In this document: piece after piece, positions 1 through 12,672 of the stretch
Layout: each line of letters begins with the position of its first letter
Position numbering within the stretch: position 1 is the stretch's first letter
Source: Marchantia polymorpha subsp. ruderalis
Lineage: Eukaryota > Streptophyta > Marchantiopsida > Marchantiales > Marchantiaceae
Length of the DNA stretch: 64,000 nucleotides
Reading direction: 5' to 3'
Assembly (NCBI GenBank): GCA_037833965.1
Contig: AP031353.1
Coordinates: 23,562,501 to 23,626,500, forward strand
Program-made: the position numbers and the translations under genes
The notes under the pieces: generated by a model
The model's database searches: none
Told to the model about the DNA's origin: nothing
Seen by the model: the letters and a program-made list of their open reading frames with translations, nothing else

Positions 1-25
1 ATTGCTTTTTTGTTCCATTTCTCAG

Positions 26-1721
26 GTATCAGTCGACTTACATGGGCTCCTACCAAACCGTTGAGCTTATAGAGACTTTCTTGAACTACCAGGTATGCGT
101 GGTTAACTTTTTACATGTTTATGTTTCTATAATTGTAATTACACCACAATGCCCCATTTGTCGAACTACGAACTAAGGAATCTCCCACATAGTCGGGTTC
201 TGAAGTTTCGAAGTACTGAAGGTCTGTTCGTCATTTCTCTTGCAAATATCGTGGGACGTTTGAAGGCAACCATTAATTTCTTTTATTTAAATACTTGATG
301 TTGATATTTGTTCATTTGACAGGAGAACATCAAGAGATGCGTCTGCATCATTTATGACCCGCTGAGATCCTCCCAAGGCATCGTCGCCTTAAAGGCTCTT
401 CGTCTAACTGATGCTTTTATGGAGTTATACCGCACAGAGAATTTCAAGGGAGAAAAGTACGTCTTCATATATTTCTCCGTATGAGCTCAGTGTCAGTCTT
501 TGGCCTTCCTAGTGCAGTCGATTTAAGCTTGACAATTGTAAACGTGGATATACTAATCAGCCAGTGGTTTTCTGAATCAGGTTGCGGGAGAAGAATATGA
601 CATGGACAGATATTTTCGAGGAGATTCCAGTAAGTCCTGCTTCCAGTCCCCAACAGTGGCTATCATAATTCATCTACCAACATCTATATTGTCCATCTGT
701 CATACTGAACGAGACATGTTTTTTCAGGTCAAAATCTCCAACTCATCCCTTGTTAGCGCTGTCATGACAGAGCTGGAGACAGATGCTCCTGCAACCCAGG
801 TCAGTATCTCCGTGAATCGTTTTTTGTGATTTAGGTCGTAAGGTTCTCTATACACATTGGTCATATTTATCACGATTCGTGCTAACTGCCTTACGTATCT
901 CCCAGTGTGACTTCGACCGGTTGGTACTTTCCACAAATCCATTCATGGAGAAGAACTTGGAGTTCTTGATCGAATGCATGGACGACTTGGGGATGGAGCA
1001 ACAAAAGGTTGACTTTCTAAGATCCCTGGTGTTTGTGCATTTTGATTTCCTTCTTTATCAGCCTTGACCTTTTTAAACCTTTTTAACGCTTTATCTGCGT
1101 TTAGTGTCTAGCTTATTCCATCATGCTGATTATGGACCATTTTGCAGTTCCAATATTATTACCGGAACTTGTCAAGACAACAGGGTCAGCAGCAAGCATG
1201 GTTGCAAAAGAGAAGGTCTGTCTTTCTTTAAGGTTTTGAGAAAACGCGGAAGTTTTTGAATTCTGATTATATCCGACTTTGCTTTACTTGCTGCACTTTC
1301 CTTTTTTCGTTCTTATCGTTGAAGTATTCATGAAGTTTTCTGGTCTTGGTGCTTTCCTGAGTTCAGAATCTGACGCAAATGTATGTGAATGAACTGCAGG
1401 GCAGAGAACATGGCTAGGAGAGCATCGGGTGAAGAGCCCTTGCCAGAGGAAGATTCAAACAACCCGCTGTTTAAACCAATTCCTGAGCCTTCTCGTCTCG
1501 ACAGCTATCTGATCACGAATCAGGTTAACAACTATTGCAATCAGATCAATGGGTAAGTGGTCTCTCAAGTTCATGAATTTATAACATCAAATGACTATGA
1601 GCAATGTTTAATTTATCTTCCATTGAAAGTGGTGGTAATTTAGTTGTCATTGACCCTTGTCCACAGGTTCGCCGCCCAAAGTCTAAGCAAAATCTATCTC
1701 ATGGATGCCCTCCACGAATGA
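26..1721 (+). CDS. eIF3h: Eukaryotic translation initiation factor 3 subunit h, 3' part (5' end outside window)
   Basis: eIF3h is an MPN-domain subunit of the eIF3 complex, which loads mRNA on the 40S ribosome in the cytosol; in plants it supports reinitiation after upstream ORFs (family knowledge). Eight exons are visible: 26-92, 323-456, 581-629, 728-799, 906-1007, 1148-1215, 1400-1552 and 1667-1721, all with GT-AG borders. They give the last 232 residues, ending at TGA 1719-1721. Recognisable stretches are YQSTYMGSYQTVELIETF, IYDPLRSSQGIVALKALRLT, a QYYYRNLSRQQGQQQAW helix region and the C-terminal LDSYLITNQVNNYCNQING block. Plant eIF3h is about 340 residues, so roughly 100 N-terminal residues lie upstream of the window. 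Nothing visible is broken. Confidence 0.93.
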
Positions 1722-4496
1722 ATTGGGAGCTTCGGGAGCTTTACACTTCATATGCAAGAGGTGTTTGAATTGACGCCATCAATTTCATGGCATCTGGAAC
1801 AAGAACTCTCTTGCTAGTCTTTATCAACATTGCAGAGTTTTTTCGACTCTACATTTTGATACTCAGCTGATCCCAATCTGCAGTATTTCATTTTTGTACA
1901 TCTAGATATTTGCCGGATTGTTCCTATGGGTGTGCATTGCCAGTGTTGGTTACACACCTGCTTAGAGTGCAGACACGGGGTATAGTTGTAATCACATGGA
2001 TATTTCAAGAGTAGACCCTCCATTACAAAATGTAGTTGATGGATGCCAACTGATCATCTTGGTTTTACAGTCGTTTCATTCCCATTTTTCTGTGTCCATG
2101 AATCCGTGGTCTCACGTTGAATTGATTTCAAATTGCGGCTGATATGGTGCCAGTAAGCATTCTTATGGAGGTTGTCACCGAATCGGAACGTGGGTGAAGT
2201 GAAATAGAGAACAGCGAGAGTAATCTCCTTCTTAGTCCTGAAAGTAGTTTTGGAGGTCATGTACATGATTTTGACGGAATTGGTGTAGTCCAAAGCCATT
2301 TCATCGAAGCGTAGGTTGGAGCTTCGTACTTTGCGTTAATAGATTTTCAGTATTATCTGGTCGAGAGATGTGGTTTTGTGAGTTTGAATACGCTGTTTGG
2401 AATGAAATGGGACATTCTGTATCCTCAAAAATCTTAAATGACACTTTTTTGATGGAAGGATCCTACCTTTTCTGAATCGCGAAAGGAGTAGTGGAGTTCG
2501 CACAGTTCGGCAGCGAAGTGAATGTATACAGAAATGAGGGTGTGAGTGCATAAAATTGAATTTATCGCAATTGTATGAATGTAATGCTGAGCACTTAAAT
2601 TGGAAAAGCCCTTTACGGTACTTCTACCACACGTACACTTCGATTTAAGGTCACGAACGCATTTAGGGTTCCAATAATTAATAATTTGAATCAGATACTG
2701 CGTGTGGATGAATAGTATTTTGAAAATATAACACCATAGATGTAATGATTCTCCATTTTCGTAGCTCCACATTTTGAACAAAAGACGACTTATACCACTT
2801 CTTTAGAGTTTCTTCCAACCAGTAAAACGATAAAGTCATGTACTTTCTGACAAAGATACATGTTTTTTGATTTCCTATGAGGTATAGTGTATATACACTT
2901 TATACTACTTATAGAGTTGTTCAAAGAATATTAATCTATGAGTATACTACTCTTTGGGAAGATTTATTAGCTCCAAATGCAATATTTAAACTACCTTTCC
3001 TCTTGATGGTAGACTTTTTCCAATACATCATTTATATAAAAAAGATTTTAGCTGATTTTTTTATCAATAGACTTATGAGTCATAAAATATTTATCTTCAT
3101 TCTCAAAGTTGGTATAACTTAAAAATTTAAATTAACGCACCTAAATTGTTGTCCGCATAAAAAATAGAACATAGTTACTTACTCATGAGACAAGTAAGAA
3201 TGTAAGGTTTGATACGTCACCAAAGTGTGAAAACTTCAATTATATTTACAATTGGAAACACTTGAAATCGATTCATGTTGCAAGCAATAATATGTTACAA
3301 AGAGTTATAACTCTCAATATCAATGAATATGCAACCAGCAGTCAAGATCTCTATGGAGCAAATCAGTTATCTTGTTTCACAATTTTTAAAGTTATATAGA
3401 TTACCTTGATATTGATTCATGAATTTTGCAATTCTATATAATCGATGATAATGATACGTTTTGTGAGAAAGCCTATCATACCATATGATTAGCACGCAGT
3501 ATATAATTTTTGGGTCAAAATGCAGACATTGATTTATAGAATGAAATAACAATTGCAATTAATAAATAAAGTATCACATTAGGTGATGGTTATTGATATG
3601 TTAGCATGAAGGGAAATTGACATAGCATGGGAGAATTAGAAGATATTATCGATTCTTAGGACATTGAGGTCCAATTTAGCCTACCATTTGATTTAATCCA
3701 AGTATAACGTCACATCCTTTGCCTTATTTATTGGTTTCCCCTTGTTGGGGTGTGGTGATTCTTAAAATAAGTAGATCTAATGAACTCATCGTTTCTTTCT
3801 TGGGTACCAGTTGCACATTTTGCACTGTATTTACATCAGGATTCTCACTGCACTGTGACGCTTTGAACGAACAGCACGTCAACCTCATCGTCAAGCTTCA
3901 CTAATGTCATAATACTGAACACCAACGTAAAGTCTCAAGACTTGTCCGGAATCATGGTCACGTCTGACCAATGAGCTCGTACGCAGTTGTAATTAAGTTT
4001 TGCAAAATAGGAATTCGTACACACATTGAGCAGGATTGTGCAGGGTTCACGGTTGAAAATTATCGTGTGGGGTTTAGGTCTCTGTCTTCCAAATCGCCTT
4101 GTACTGAAAATGTATTCCTGTACAGTCGAGATTGAATAACAGCGACCTGGTTCCACTCGAATGTATGTTCCCAGACTTCGGTTTTTTTTCATTCTGACAG
4201 GATTTTGTTAGAAGGCTAGCAGGCCACTTGTTGGTGAATTGCTGATCAGGAATCGGACTAAGCATTTGCTAAAAACAGCCAAGAGTAGAAACCACTTGAA
4301 GTAAATCTTCACATCAGAAGCCTACCGTGCGGAATGGGCCCAACTAGTCATTCTGACACCTTGTGATTGCTTCCTGTCAACAGGATGTGAAAACGTATGG
4401 AAACATTCGGCTAGAGGGTTTAAAGATCACAAAACCCCGTGGATTTACTTCGCACACTATCAGTTTCGTCGTGGAAGAAGTGAATGTGTCTGAATC
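1722..4496. other. Intergenic: eIF3h 3' flank and CDC48B upstream region
   Basis: No gene is supported here. The first few hundred bases should contain the eIF3h 3' UTR. From about 2.6 to 3.7 kb the sequence is strongly AT-rich with only short chance frames. From about 3.9 kb the composition becomes more balanced, as expected for the promoter and leader of the AAA ATPase gene; I see no clear TATA box or repeat. Confidence 0.5.
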
Positions 4497-7400
4497 ATGG
4501 CAGAGAATAATGAAGGTGGAGTGTGCACGACGAAGGGAGATTTGATATTGCGGGCGGAGGATGTAGTTGCTGGGATGGCCGGTCCTCTCGAGGCATTGCG
4601 GGAACTTGTTCTCTGGCCACTTCTCTACTCTCAGGAGGCAGCGTGTCTCGGCCTTAAGGTCTACCATAATCTTCTCTTCGTTTGCAGAGCGACATCCCTT
4701 TTTCTTGTTCAGTCGATTGTGTTGTTAGTAAAAACCTTCTGTTGTCTGCTTGCACTGGTTTTGACTATTGGTTGACAAATTCTTGTGTACCGATGTAGTG
4801 GCCAAGAGGACTTTTGCTTCATGGACCTCCAGGCACAGGTAAGGTATGCTCTGACCTCTCATCTAATGAATTAAAGTCTTGTCTACAGTTTTGAACTTCT
4901 GCTTTCGAGCAGCATTTGATGGGCGTAATGTTTTCTGGTTCCAGACAAGTTTGGTGCACGCGGTCGCCAAAGAATGCGGTGCTCATTTGACATCTCTGAG
5001 GTACTTGTGCTGAAAATGTAGTCTTCCAGCAGGCTAATCGTCAACTCTCTTAGCTGATTTCACGAAATTGTTTTTCTGTTGTAAGACCAGAGATTCCGAT
5101 CATTTCTTGTTGGAACCAGCTAACAAATTGTTGTGTTCGTCTTTTCTTCAGTGCTGGGACTTTGCACCGTTCCTATGCCGGAGAAAGCGAGCGCCTCATG
5201 AGAGATGCGTTTGCTGAGGCAGCACTACAAGCAGTCAGTGGCAAACCAGCAATTATTTTTATAGATGAAATCGATGCCCTTTGTCCACGACGAGATTCAA
5301 GGTGAGTAACTTGAGAATACATGGTCGGCCAGAAGAATGAAGTTTGTTCGGAAAATCAATGTTTAGCTTAAGGCAAAATTTCAGTTCACTTTTCCTAATC
5401 TGAGCTTCCTCTCCTCATCGTAAAGGCGCCAGCAGGAGACCAGGATTGTAGCACAGCTGCTCACATTGATGGATGGGATAAGCTCGAAGTCGAAAAGCTC
5501 TGCTCACGTCGTGGTTGTTGCTTCCACAAACAGGTTACAACTCCTTTGTATTTGATTCTGATTAGGTGACGTTCTCTTGTTTATTACACATCCCTCGAAT
5601 GTGCGGCCGGGTGTTAGGTCACTCACACGCGGCCTTTTCATTCGGCATATATCAGATAGAAATGTGCTCAAAGAAATTCAAAAGGATGTCGGCCTGTTCT
5701 GTTATCTTGCAGAGTAAACGCAATTGATCCCGCATTGCGTCGCCCAGGACGTTTTGACAGGGAGTTGGCCATAGCTCCGCCCAACAGCGAAGAGCGATAC
5801 GACATTTTGTGTGTAAGCATTTCCATTAACTGGTAATAAGTCACACACGCTATAATCACAACATTCATCATAGCGTGTGTGAATTCCGAATTATGGAAAT
5901 CTCACTGCAACTGTACTAATATGACGATGCTTTGGAATTTTGCAACTGTTAAGCTTAAGGTCGTCTCGGTGTCTGAAAACAGCTTCACGGAAGAAAATTG
6001 CCTCTAGATGCGGAGGTGGATCTTCGTAGTATTGCTTCCAAGTGCAATGGTTATGTTGGTGCCGACTTGCAAGCTTTATGCCGTGAAGCTGCTATGTCAG
6101 CTCTTACGAAAGGCTTCAAAGAAGGAGTAGACAGTCAGACAAAGCTGATAGGTTTAGCAGAGTGGGAGGAAGCCCTACTTAATGTAGGACCAAGTATAGT
6201 CCGAGGCACAGCGGCTGCTGAGGTGCCGAAGGTTTCGTGGGCGGACATAGGGGGCCTATTTGATGTGAAGGTATACTTGCATACATTACACTCTACTCTT
6301 CGCCCCAACTATTTTGCAATTGTGTACAGGACTTTGCTCACTTTCTGCAAACCATAATTTGATATGGTTTCGTTTACTTGGTTCAAAATGGGGAATTGTG
6401 GGGACGAGGATTGTTTGTGGTCATGGCTGCGAAGATTTGGATCTACACATTAGTGTCAAGTTCTGATGTGAGATTATTTTTTTCCTTCTCATTGAACATC
6501 AGAAAAAACTCAAACAAGCAGTGGAGTGGCCCATTAGACATGCCGATGCTTTTGCGAGATTAGGCATAAGGCCTGTACGAGGCGTCCTACTTCATGGTCC
6601 ACCAGGCTGCTGTAAAACTACTCTCGCGAGAGCAGCTGCACATGCTGCGCAAGCTACAATGATATCTTTGAGGTGTTTTTCTCAAACTGTATCTTTTGGT
6701 GATCAGTTGTTTCTGATTGTGATATTTGTAAGCAAACAAATTGTTGAGAGAAATAAGATTGGAGCATATTCCATAGGCTGATGCTGTCAAACTCAAGCTT
6801 ATGCATATCCCGTCTAACTCCTTTCTGTTACTGTATAGCACTAATTCGTACATCTGCAATATATTGATATCCAAGTTAATCATTACAGTCACGCTTTCTT
6901 TATCTTTTGAAGCTTACTGCGAGGAGTCCGGAATAGACTAAACTGGAGCAGGCGGACAATTGTTTATCTTCTTGCATTTAATTTATTTGGTCTTGTTGGG
7001 ACTTTTTGCAGTGGAGCAGAGCTCTATTCAATGTATGTCGGGGAGGGAGAGGCACTGTTAAGAGACACTTTTCGTCAAGGCCGGTTGGCTGCTCCCAGCA
7101 TTATCTTTTTCGACGAGGTTGATTCAGTGGCTTCACGGAGGTAAATTATGTCATAATAAGTGTGAAGAGATTTCTTAGTTTCTTTCGAAGTTGCATCGCC
7201 GCATGTTTGTCTGGTGCCGTGTATGTATGTTAATAAATTTATGGCACACTTGGCTAGCAAGATATATATCTTGAATATATGAAATAAATATGTTATGTTT
7301 TTGTGGTTTAGAGACACAGGTTGAAGTATTGTCGCACATCTGCTCTTGGAAACACTTGTTACTTTCTGTATTCGTGTGGTAGGTATTCGATAAATATGTC

Positions 7401-8272
7401 ACAAGTTTCCCTATGAAAGGAAATCAAGTATTGACATAGATTCACTTTCAGACAAGAAGGGAGTAAAACTCAAGGTGGGGGAGACGGAACCACAGTAGCA
7501 GAGAAGCTTTTGTCCACTCTACTCACGGAGATCGACGGTCTTGAGCTTGCGCAGGTATTTGAACTACTTGCTTTCACATGATCATATACTTCCCTTTCTT
7601 ATTGGTTAAAATAAAACTTTATATCCAGATGCATCTTCTTTTTCAATTTGAATGCTTTGCCAGTATTGAACTTTGAGTAGAAGAAGAAGATTGAAAATTT
7701 CAAAGTCCTTGAGTGCACTTATCTGAAGAGCTGTTTTTGTCTTTTGATTCTCAGGGTGTTTTAGTCCTTGCGGCAACAAATCGGCCACAAATGATCGATG
7801 CAGCTCTTATGAGACCCGGGCGTTTTGACTCGGTATGTTACAGAATTTTGATAGATTTATCGCTCTTTTATTGCAAAGAAGCAGCGTTGTTGACAACAAA
7901 TGTGGCAGTTGTTTAGAAGGTTGAATGGTGACCATTACTCTGACTTGTCCCGTTTTGTAGGTGATTTATGTTCCGCCTCCTGATTTTGAAGGACGACTGG
8001 AGGTCTTGAAGATTCATACACGCAAGCTCAAAATAGATAGTGACGTTAGTCTGCACAAAATAGCGATGGAGACAGAAAACTATACAGGTGCTGAATTAGC
8101 TGGTTTATGTAGAGAAGCTGCGATGGTTGCCTTGAGGGAGAGTCTAGACGCTGATACGGTGTATGTTCGCCACTTCGATATTGCAAAAGCCTCAGTGAAG
8201 CCAAGCTTAACTGCATTGCAAATTGCTAGCTATGCTAGCTTCGATACTAAAGGGAAGCCGGTCTTACATTGA
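4497..8272 (+). CDS. CDC48B: CDC48B-type AAA ATPase, two tandem AAA modules
   Basis: Member of the CDC48/p97-related AAA ATPases, closest to Arabidopsis CDC48 homolog B: an unfoldase/segregase-type machine; its specific substrate is not known to me. Twelve exons: 4497-4658, 4799-4843, 4945-5000, 5152-5301, 5426-5533, 5713-5812, 5983-6270, 6503-6672, 7012-7140, 7452-7554, 7755-7832, 7961-8272; total 566 residues. There is no N-terminal CDC48 N-domain; module 1 starts almost at once. Module 1 has Walker A GPPGTGKT (~63-70) and Walker B AIIFIDE (~121-127), then a VVVVASTNR sensor. Module 2 has Walker A GPPGCCKT (~335-342) and Walker B SIIFFDE (~389-395), then [21 protein letters not shown]. The GCCKT loop parallels GCSKT as I recall it from the Arabidopsis protein, so it looks family-specific rather than damaged. 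The chain ends shortly after the second lid, without the hydrophobic C-terminal tail I recall from Arabidopsis. The start is the first ATG in frame with the conserved region; a non-coding first exon is possible. Confidence 0.92.
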
Positions 8273-9648
8273 TCATACATTTAATAATAGTCTCCAATAT
8301 TTGCATCCATTATGGGGTTTTGCGTGAAAACTGATAATGTGGTGTCAGAATCGATGGGTCCATTTTCTGTTCTTAGTCGATGTTGACAGCAATACGTGCT
8401 TTTTTCTTCCCCCTAGACACTTTGTGACGTGGACAGTCTCACAGGCCGGACTGCATTTTGATGTGCGAACCGACTTTGGAGCGACTGTTCATCCTTGGAA
8501 TCTTGAAACTATGTTATCAAAGGCGGAGGCCTTACTTGACTATAAGATGGTTCAGTACAGTATTTCATCCCGAGGGATCGACTTATTTAAACACTTGGGT
8601 CTAGTTCTTCCTATTCTCTCCGATCAATGATATACGCCAACTGTCAGCATTCATTTGGAGTATGATTCTCTCGCCACGCATGTACGACGGAGAGCGTACA
8701 GCGTACAGTACAGCAACCTGAAAATGCACTTTATGAATGCATTATCGCGATTCTCGTCGATACATGTTGGTCGCCTGTAAGAAGAGAAAAACCTGAACAC
8801 CTTAAGAGACGCAGAGAGGCCGTATTCTATTGCACCCGAAAAAGAGTAGGATGCATTTTATGTGAGGGACTGACTGCAAGCAATGCCGGGAAAATTGATA
8901 GAGACTGAGACCCTCTTCTGAGACCCTGTGATCACTCTCCTATCATTTTCTGGCTTGAAGGATTCAAGTCTGCGCCGCCACCCAAGTTGCACAAACAAAT
9001 CTAAGACAGATATCGGGATTCTCCGCAAACCGCGAACCTAGAGATACCAGGTCCGTCTGCGGCAAACGACGACTATGGAGGCGAGAGAGGTTATCCACAA
9101 AGAGGATCAAAGATAGAGTGTATCATGGCCCTAAACTTGTAGAGAGAATCTTGGAATCCGGACCGAGATGTGGAATCCCGGCATATCGCCGGAAATTAGG
9201 AGGATGAGTGTACCCGCAATCCAAAACTGGGCATGCATAGAGACGAGAACAGAGTTACATGTATCTGAGAGACCAGTGGAGCCGGGAGGATGCCGGGACT
9301 CGTACCCAACATGTGTTCAAACCGCTATGGCTGCCATCTGCTTGAATTTGCGACGAGAATTTCGTAAGCCCGCAACGAGGATACGGATGGAAGATTTGTG
9401 GTCGGTGTGAGTTTAGTACCTCAGGAAAAGTGCTGACTTCAGTAGCGACGTGCGTTGCTGTTTGTGAAGAATTGCTGTCGCAATTTCTGTGTGGACGAAG
9501 GATTCGGGAGCCTGCCGGGCAGTGCTGTTTGGCTTGCTAGCAAACGAAGCCTGGAATAGTTAGCTTTGTGGAGCTGGACGTGTAGATTAGTTGGATTTTC
9601 AACTCAAGTCACCGCCTGTACCTGGTTCTCATCGAGAGATAGACAAGG
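8273..9648. other. Intergenic: CDC48B 3' flank and DUF3727 gene leader
   Basis: No gene is supported. An open stretch to about 8630 has coding-like composition and follows a possible acceptor (CCCCCTAG near 8416), so an alternative terminal exon or long 3' UTR of the AAA gene is possible, but the translation matches nothing I recognise. From about 9.0 kb the DNA is likely promoter and 5' UTR of the next gene. Confidence 0.4.
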
Positions 9649-12600
9649 ATGGCTGCTGTGGGATTGCGGCTGGGCCAGCAGCTGCAAAGATCGACATTTC
9701 TTTTTCCCGGTAGCATTCTGGGGGCTCCGGCTCCCTCAACCAGCAGGACTTCATGCGCTTCGCAGTCGGTGCGTGCGCTGAAGAAGCAGTCGCATTCATC
9801 AAGTCCAAAGGGTAGTGGTGGGAAAGGGTCTATCGCGGAAAAATCCAAGGTTGAAAGTGGAAGCAGGGGAGGTGGAGGCTCTCACCCGAGCAGGAAGAAG
9901 CTTGATTCAGGCTCGTCGTTGAAGCTTGATGAGAGCATCATCGCCTCACTCCCCATGCCTAAACCCCCTGCCGGTTTCATTCTCGACGAGGCTGGCCGAG
10001 TAGTTCTTGTCGCCCCTGCAGCTAACCGTGTTGTTACCATTGTGCGCTCTTCACCCATTTCTCCTTTTCCCAAATTGTTGCATATTATGAGGAACCGGAA
10101 TTCATGAACCAGATTTTTTGCCTGTTGTGCCTCGTTCTGTCTTTCTGTTTTGCGAACTATATTTTTTCGTCAAATTTGCTTTCAATATAGTATCTATTGC
10201 CATGTTGTTGGGTTCATAAGAATTGGATAATTTGATGCGAAGCGCTTTTATTTCACTACATTTTAAAGACGTAACTGGATTGGTTGACTGATTTGGTTCA
10301 AATTTCTTGCAGGTCGACCCGGCAACTCAGAGACCTCTAGAATGCATGATAAGAAGAGCCTTTCGAAGCTCGCAGGGCCAAGATTGTTTACTTCTACTCC
10401 CCCTTGACATGTAAGTTTAGTTCGCGGCATGATCCTTGTTCAGACGCACGAGTTAGAATATAAATGCCATCAAGAGTGTTAAGCGAATGCTCAAAATTTG
10501 CTATGGTGCTCAGTGTCAATGCTCTCGGTTCTATAGCCTCCATGAAATCGACAAATGGATTTTTAATTAGTGAATAACGGCAATTCTCAGCTTCGTTCAA
10601 CTTCCCACAGAGCTGAATGTATTTGACGTATTGAACGTACCTTTTCAAACAGATGTCCCGGCCTACATACCTGAATGTTTGAGTTCTTTATCTGTCTGAA
10701 GTCTGAGTTCTGACCCCACTACCTTGCAGGCCTTTGCAGATTCTCAAAATTGAAGAGGAAAGTGAGGGTTTAAGGGAGGTGAGAGCTTTGACTGCCTGCA
10801 GTCTTTGGAAGCACTTACAGTATTTGTTGTTGTTCTATGAATTCAATGGGCCCTAAAGAAATTTGTGGACTGAACTATGGTTGTTTGTTCTACAGCTTAG
10901 TGATGATGAGCTCCAAGCGGTTCTTCCGACAGCGGCTTATGCGCTTGCGAAAAGGCGGTTGCATCTGATTATTAGTGGGTCAGTGTCCATACTTAACATA
11001 TTGAGCTCATTTCCTAAACAATATGCTGAAGATAAAATTGAACAACAATGGATGTTGGAGTGTTGAAACGTCTGCCATGTAGAGAAGAATTGGCATTCTG
11101 AAATTTTGAATTATTGCAGGTTTTGTCTTACTGCTCGGGGAGGATTTTGTTACACAGAGGAGCATGTATTAGATTTAAATACAGGTGCGTTTGCAATCCA
11201 TCCAATCCCACTGACGATTGTGCAAGTTCCAATAACCTTTTTTTGAATATGATTCATGTGCATAATTTGGTTCATCTCTGGCTCAACTGAGTAGGCAGTT
11301 TAGAGAGAAGAGACACCGTTGCCAATGAGTGGTGAGAAGCCTATACCAGTTAGATTTTGTAGTTTTAGAATTGTACATGAAGTACAGTAACACGAGTGTG
11401 TTTCTCTCCAATGTTCATACTCTACTAAGTTATGATGAATAGTGTGTTGTTGCTTGCATTTGAACTGTTGTTCCAATGTTGAGGTTGTTTGTTACTACTG
11501 AGACTGTGTTAACTACTTAACCTTTTCAATTCTGATTCACAATTTGAAATAGTGATATTACAATATGTCAATTGAGAATTGAAAGTCTTATGGTGTAATA
11601 AGACTTTCAATTACGGTGTTAAAAGTCGAAATAAATTTTCCAGATAATGGCGAGGGTCTTGGTGGTTCACTTGCCGAGGGTGTCGAAATAGCGAATTTCC
11701 AATTGGTGGGTGTGCTCATTCCATTCCGCAATGTTCACTCACAATTCTTCTATTTGATTACAAAACACTACTATAGATGATTTAGTGTAGGGTTACCAAA
11801 CTGCAAAAATTATGACCAAGCCGTACTTCATTTGTAGCCATTTTTTAGTCGTGTGCTTACCCAGAGTTAGCGTTTGAAATACGTGATGGTGCACATTATG
11901 TGGTATTATAGGTTGGTGCCTATGAGCATTATTAGAAGATCACAGTCTGGAAATTTAGATGGGTTGATATTTTCGTTTCCATTTTCGATATACCGTCATA
12001 AATAAAACTTTTCATTGGGTCTGCAGAATGATGATGAGTATCTCATCTACACTCCTTTCGATCCACTTATGTTTGTTGCTAAAAGGGTGAGTACCTTTTT
12101 TTTGTATTATAGTTGGAGATCTGTACATAGAAGAAATGAGGTGCCCATTCTGTAGATGTAGCAGTTGAGATCACTGCCATCTGATTGAAGGATCGTAAGT
12201 AGTTTTTTTTTCAAATTGTAGTTTTGATGTCTAACTTACGAAAATTGACACACATTTACGACCTTGCAGGATGAAGTCACTGGGGAATTAAAAATTGCAG
12301 ACGATGTAAGACTTTGTTGCTCCCTGTACTTCTTGATACTGTTTTTATATCTGCTTGAAATCTTAAAACAACTTAGACCGATGAAGGCACTTCAGGTGAA
12401 CCTTCATTCTAAATAATTACTCCTACTTGTCCTATTGTATAACAGGAGCTTTTGGACGATGAAGTCGTCCTTGATGCCATTGATGAAGAAAACGAGTTTC
12501 AGGCGTTGGTGGTCAGTTTTTGAACCTGATAAAGCCAAAACATTGACCTATCTTCAGTACTTACCTGTTGTGTTCATTCAGAAGTTGATGACATACCTTC

Positions 12601-12672
12601 AATTATTGACAGCGGGTTGGCATGCAGGATGAGGAAGATGCCATAAACGAAACATTAAGAGAAGCGAAGTGA
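9649..12672 (+). CDS. DUF3727-domain protein, probably plastid-targeted
   Basis: Ten exons: 9649-10041, 10313-10410, 10730-10778, 10896-10978, 11120-11184, 11644-11705, 12027-12086, 12270-12305, 12446-12511 and 12628-12672; 318 residues, TGA at 12670-12672. The first exon encodes a Ser/Arg/Lys-rich, acid-poor leader (about residues 1-70) typical of a chloroplast transit peptide, then a Pro/Gly-rich linker. The rest matches the DUF3727 family shared by cyanobacteria and plants: VDPATQRPLECMIRRAF, QDCLLLLPLDMPLQIL, DDEYLIYTPFDPLMFVAKR and an acidic tail ending NETLREAK. Function is unknown to me; the cyanobacterial relatives suggest a plastid role inherited from the endosymbiont (inference). 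The start is the first ATG of the exon, in the context AAGGATGGC. All introns are GT-AG and no break is seen. Confidence 0.82.
11578..11611. repeat. Perfect 13-bp inverted repeat inside a DUF3727 intron
   Basis: ATTGAAAGTCTTA at 11578-11590 is mirrored by TAAGACTTTCAAT at 11599-11611, with an 8-base loop. It lies about 30 bases upstream of the acceptor of exon 6 (AG at 11642-11643), where a stem could affect acceptor use (inference). It could also be the remnant of a small inverted-repeat element. Confidence 0.6.

Noticed and set aside
8337-8630. 97-codon frame after the AAA ATPase gene
   Set aside because: It has no ATG-based start consistent with conservation and no family match; kept only as a possible alternative 3' exon or UTR.
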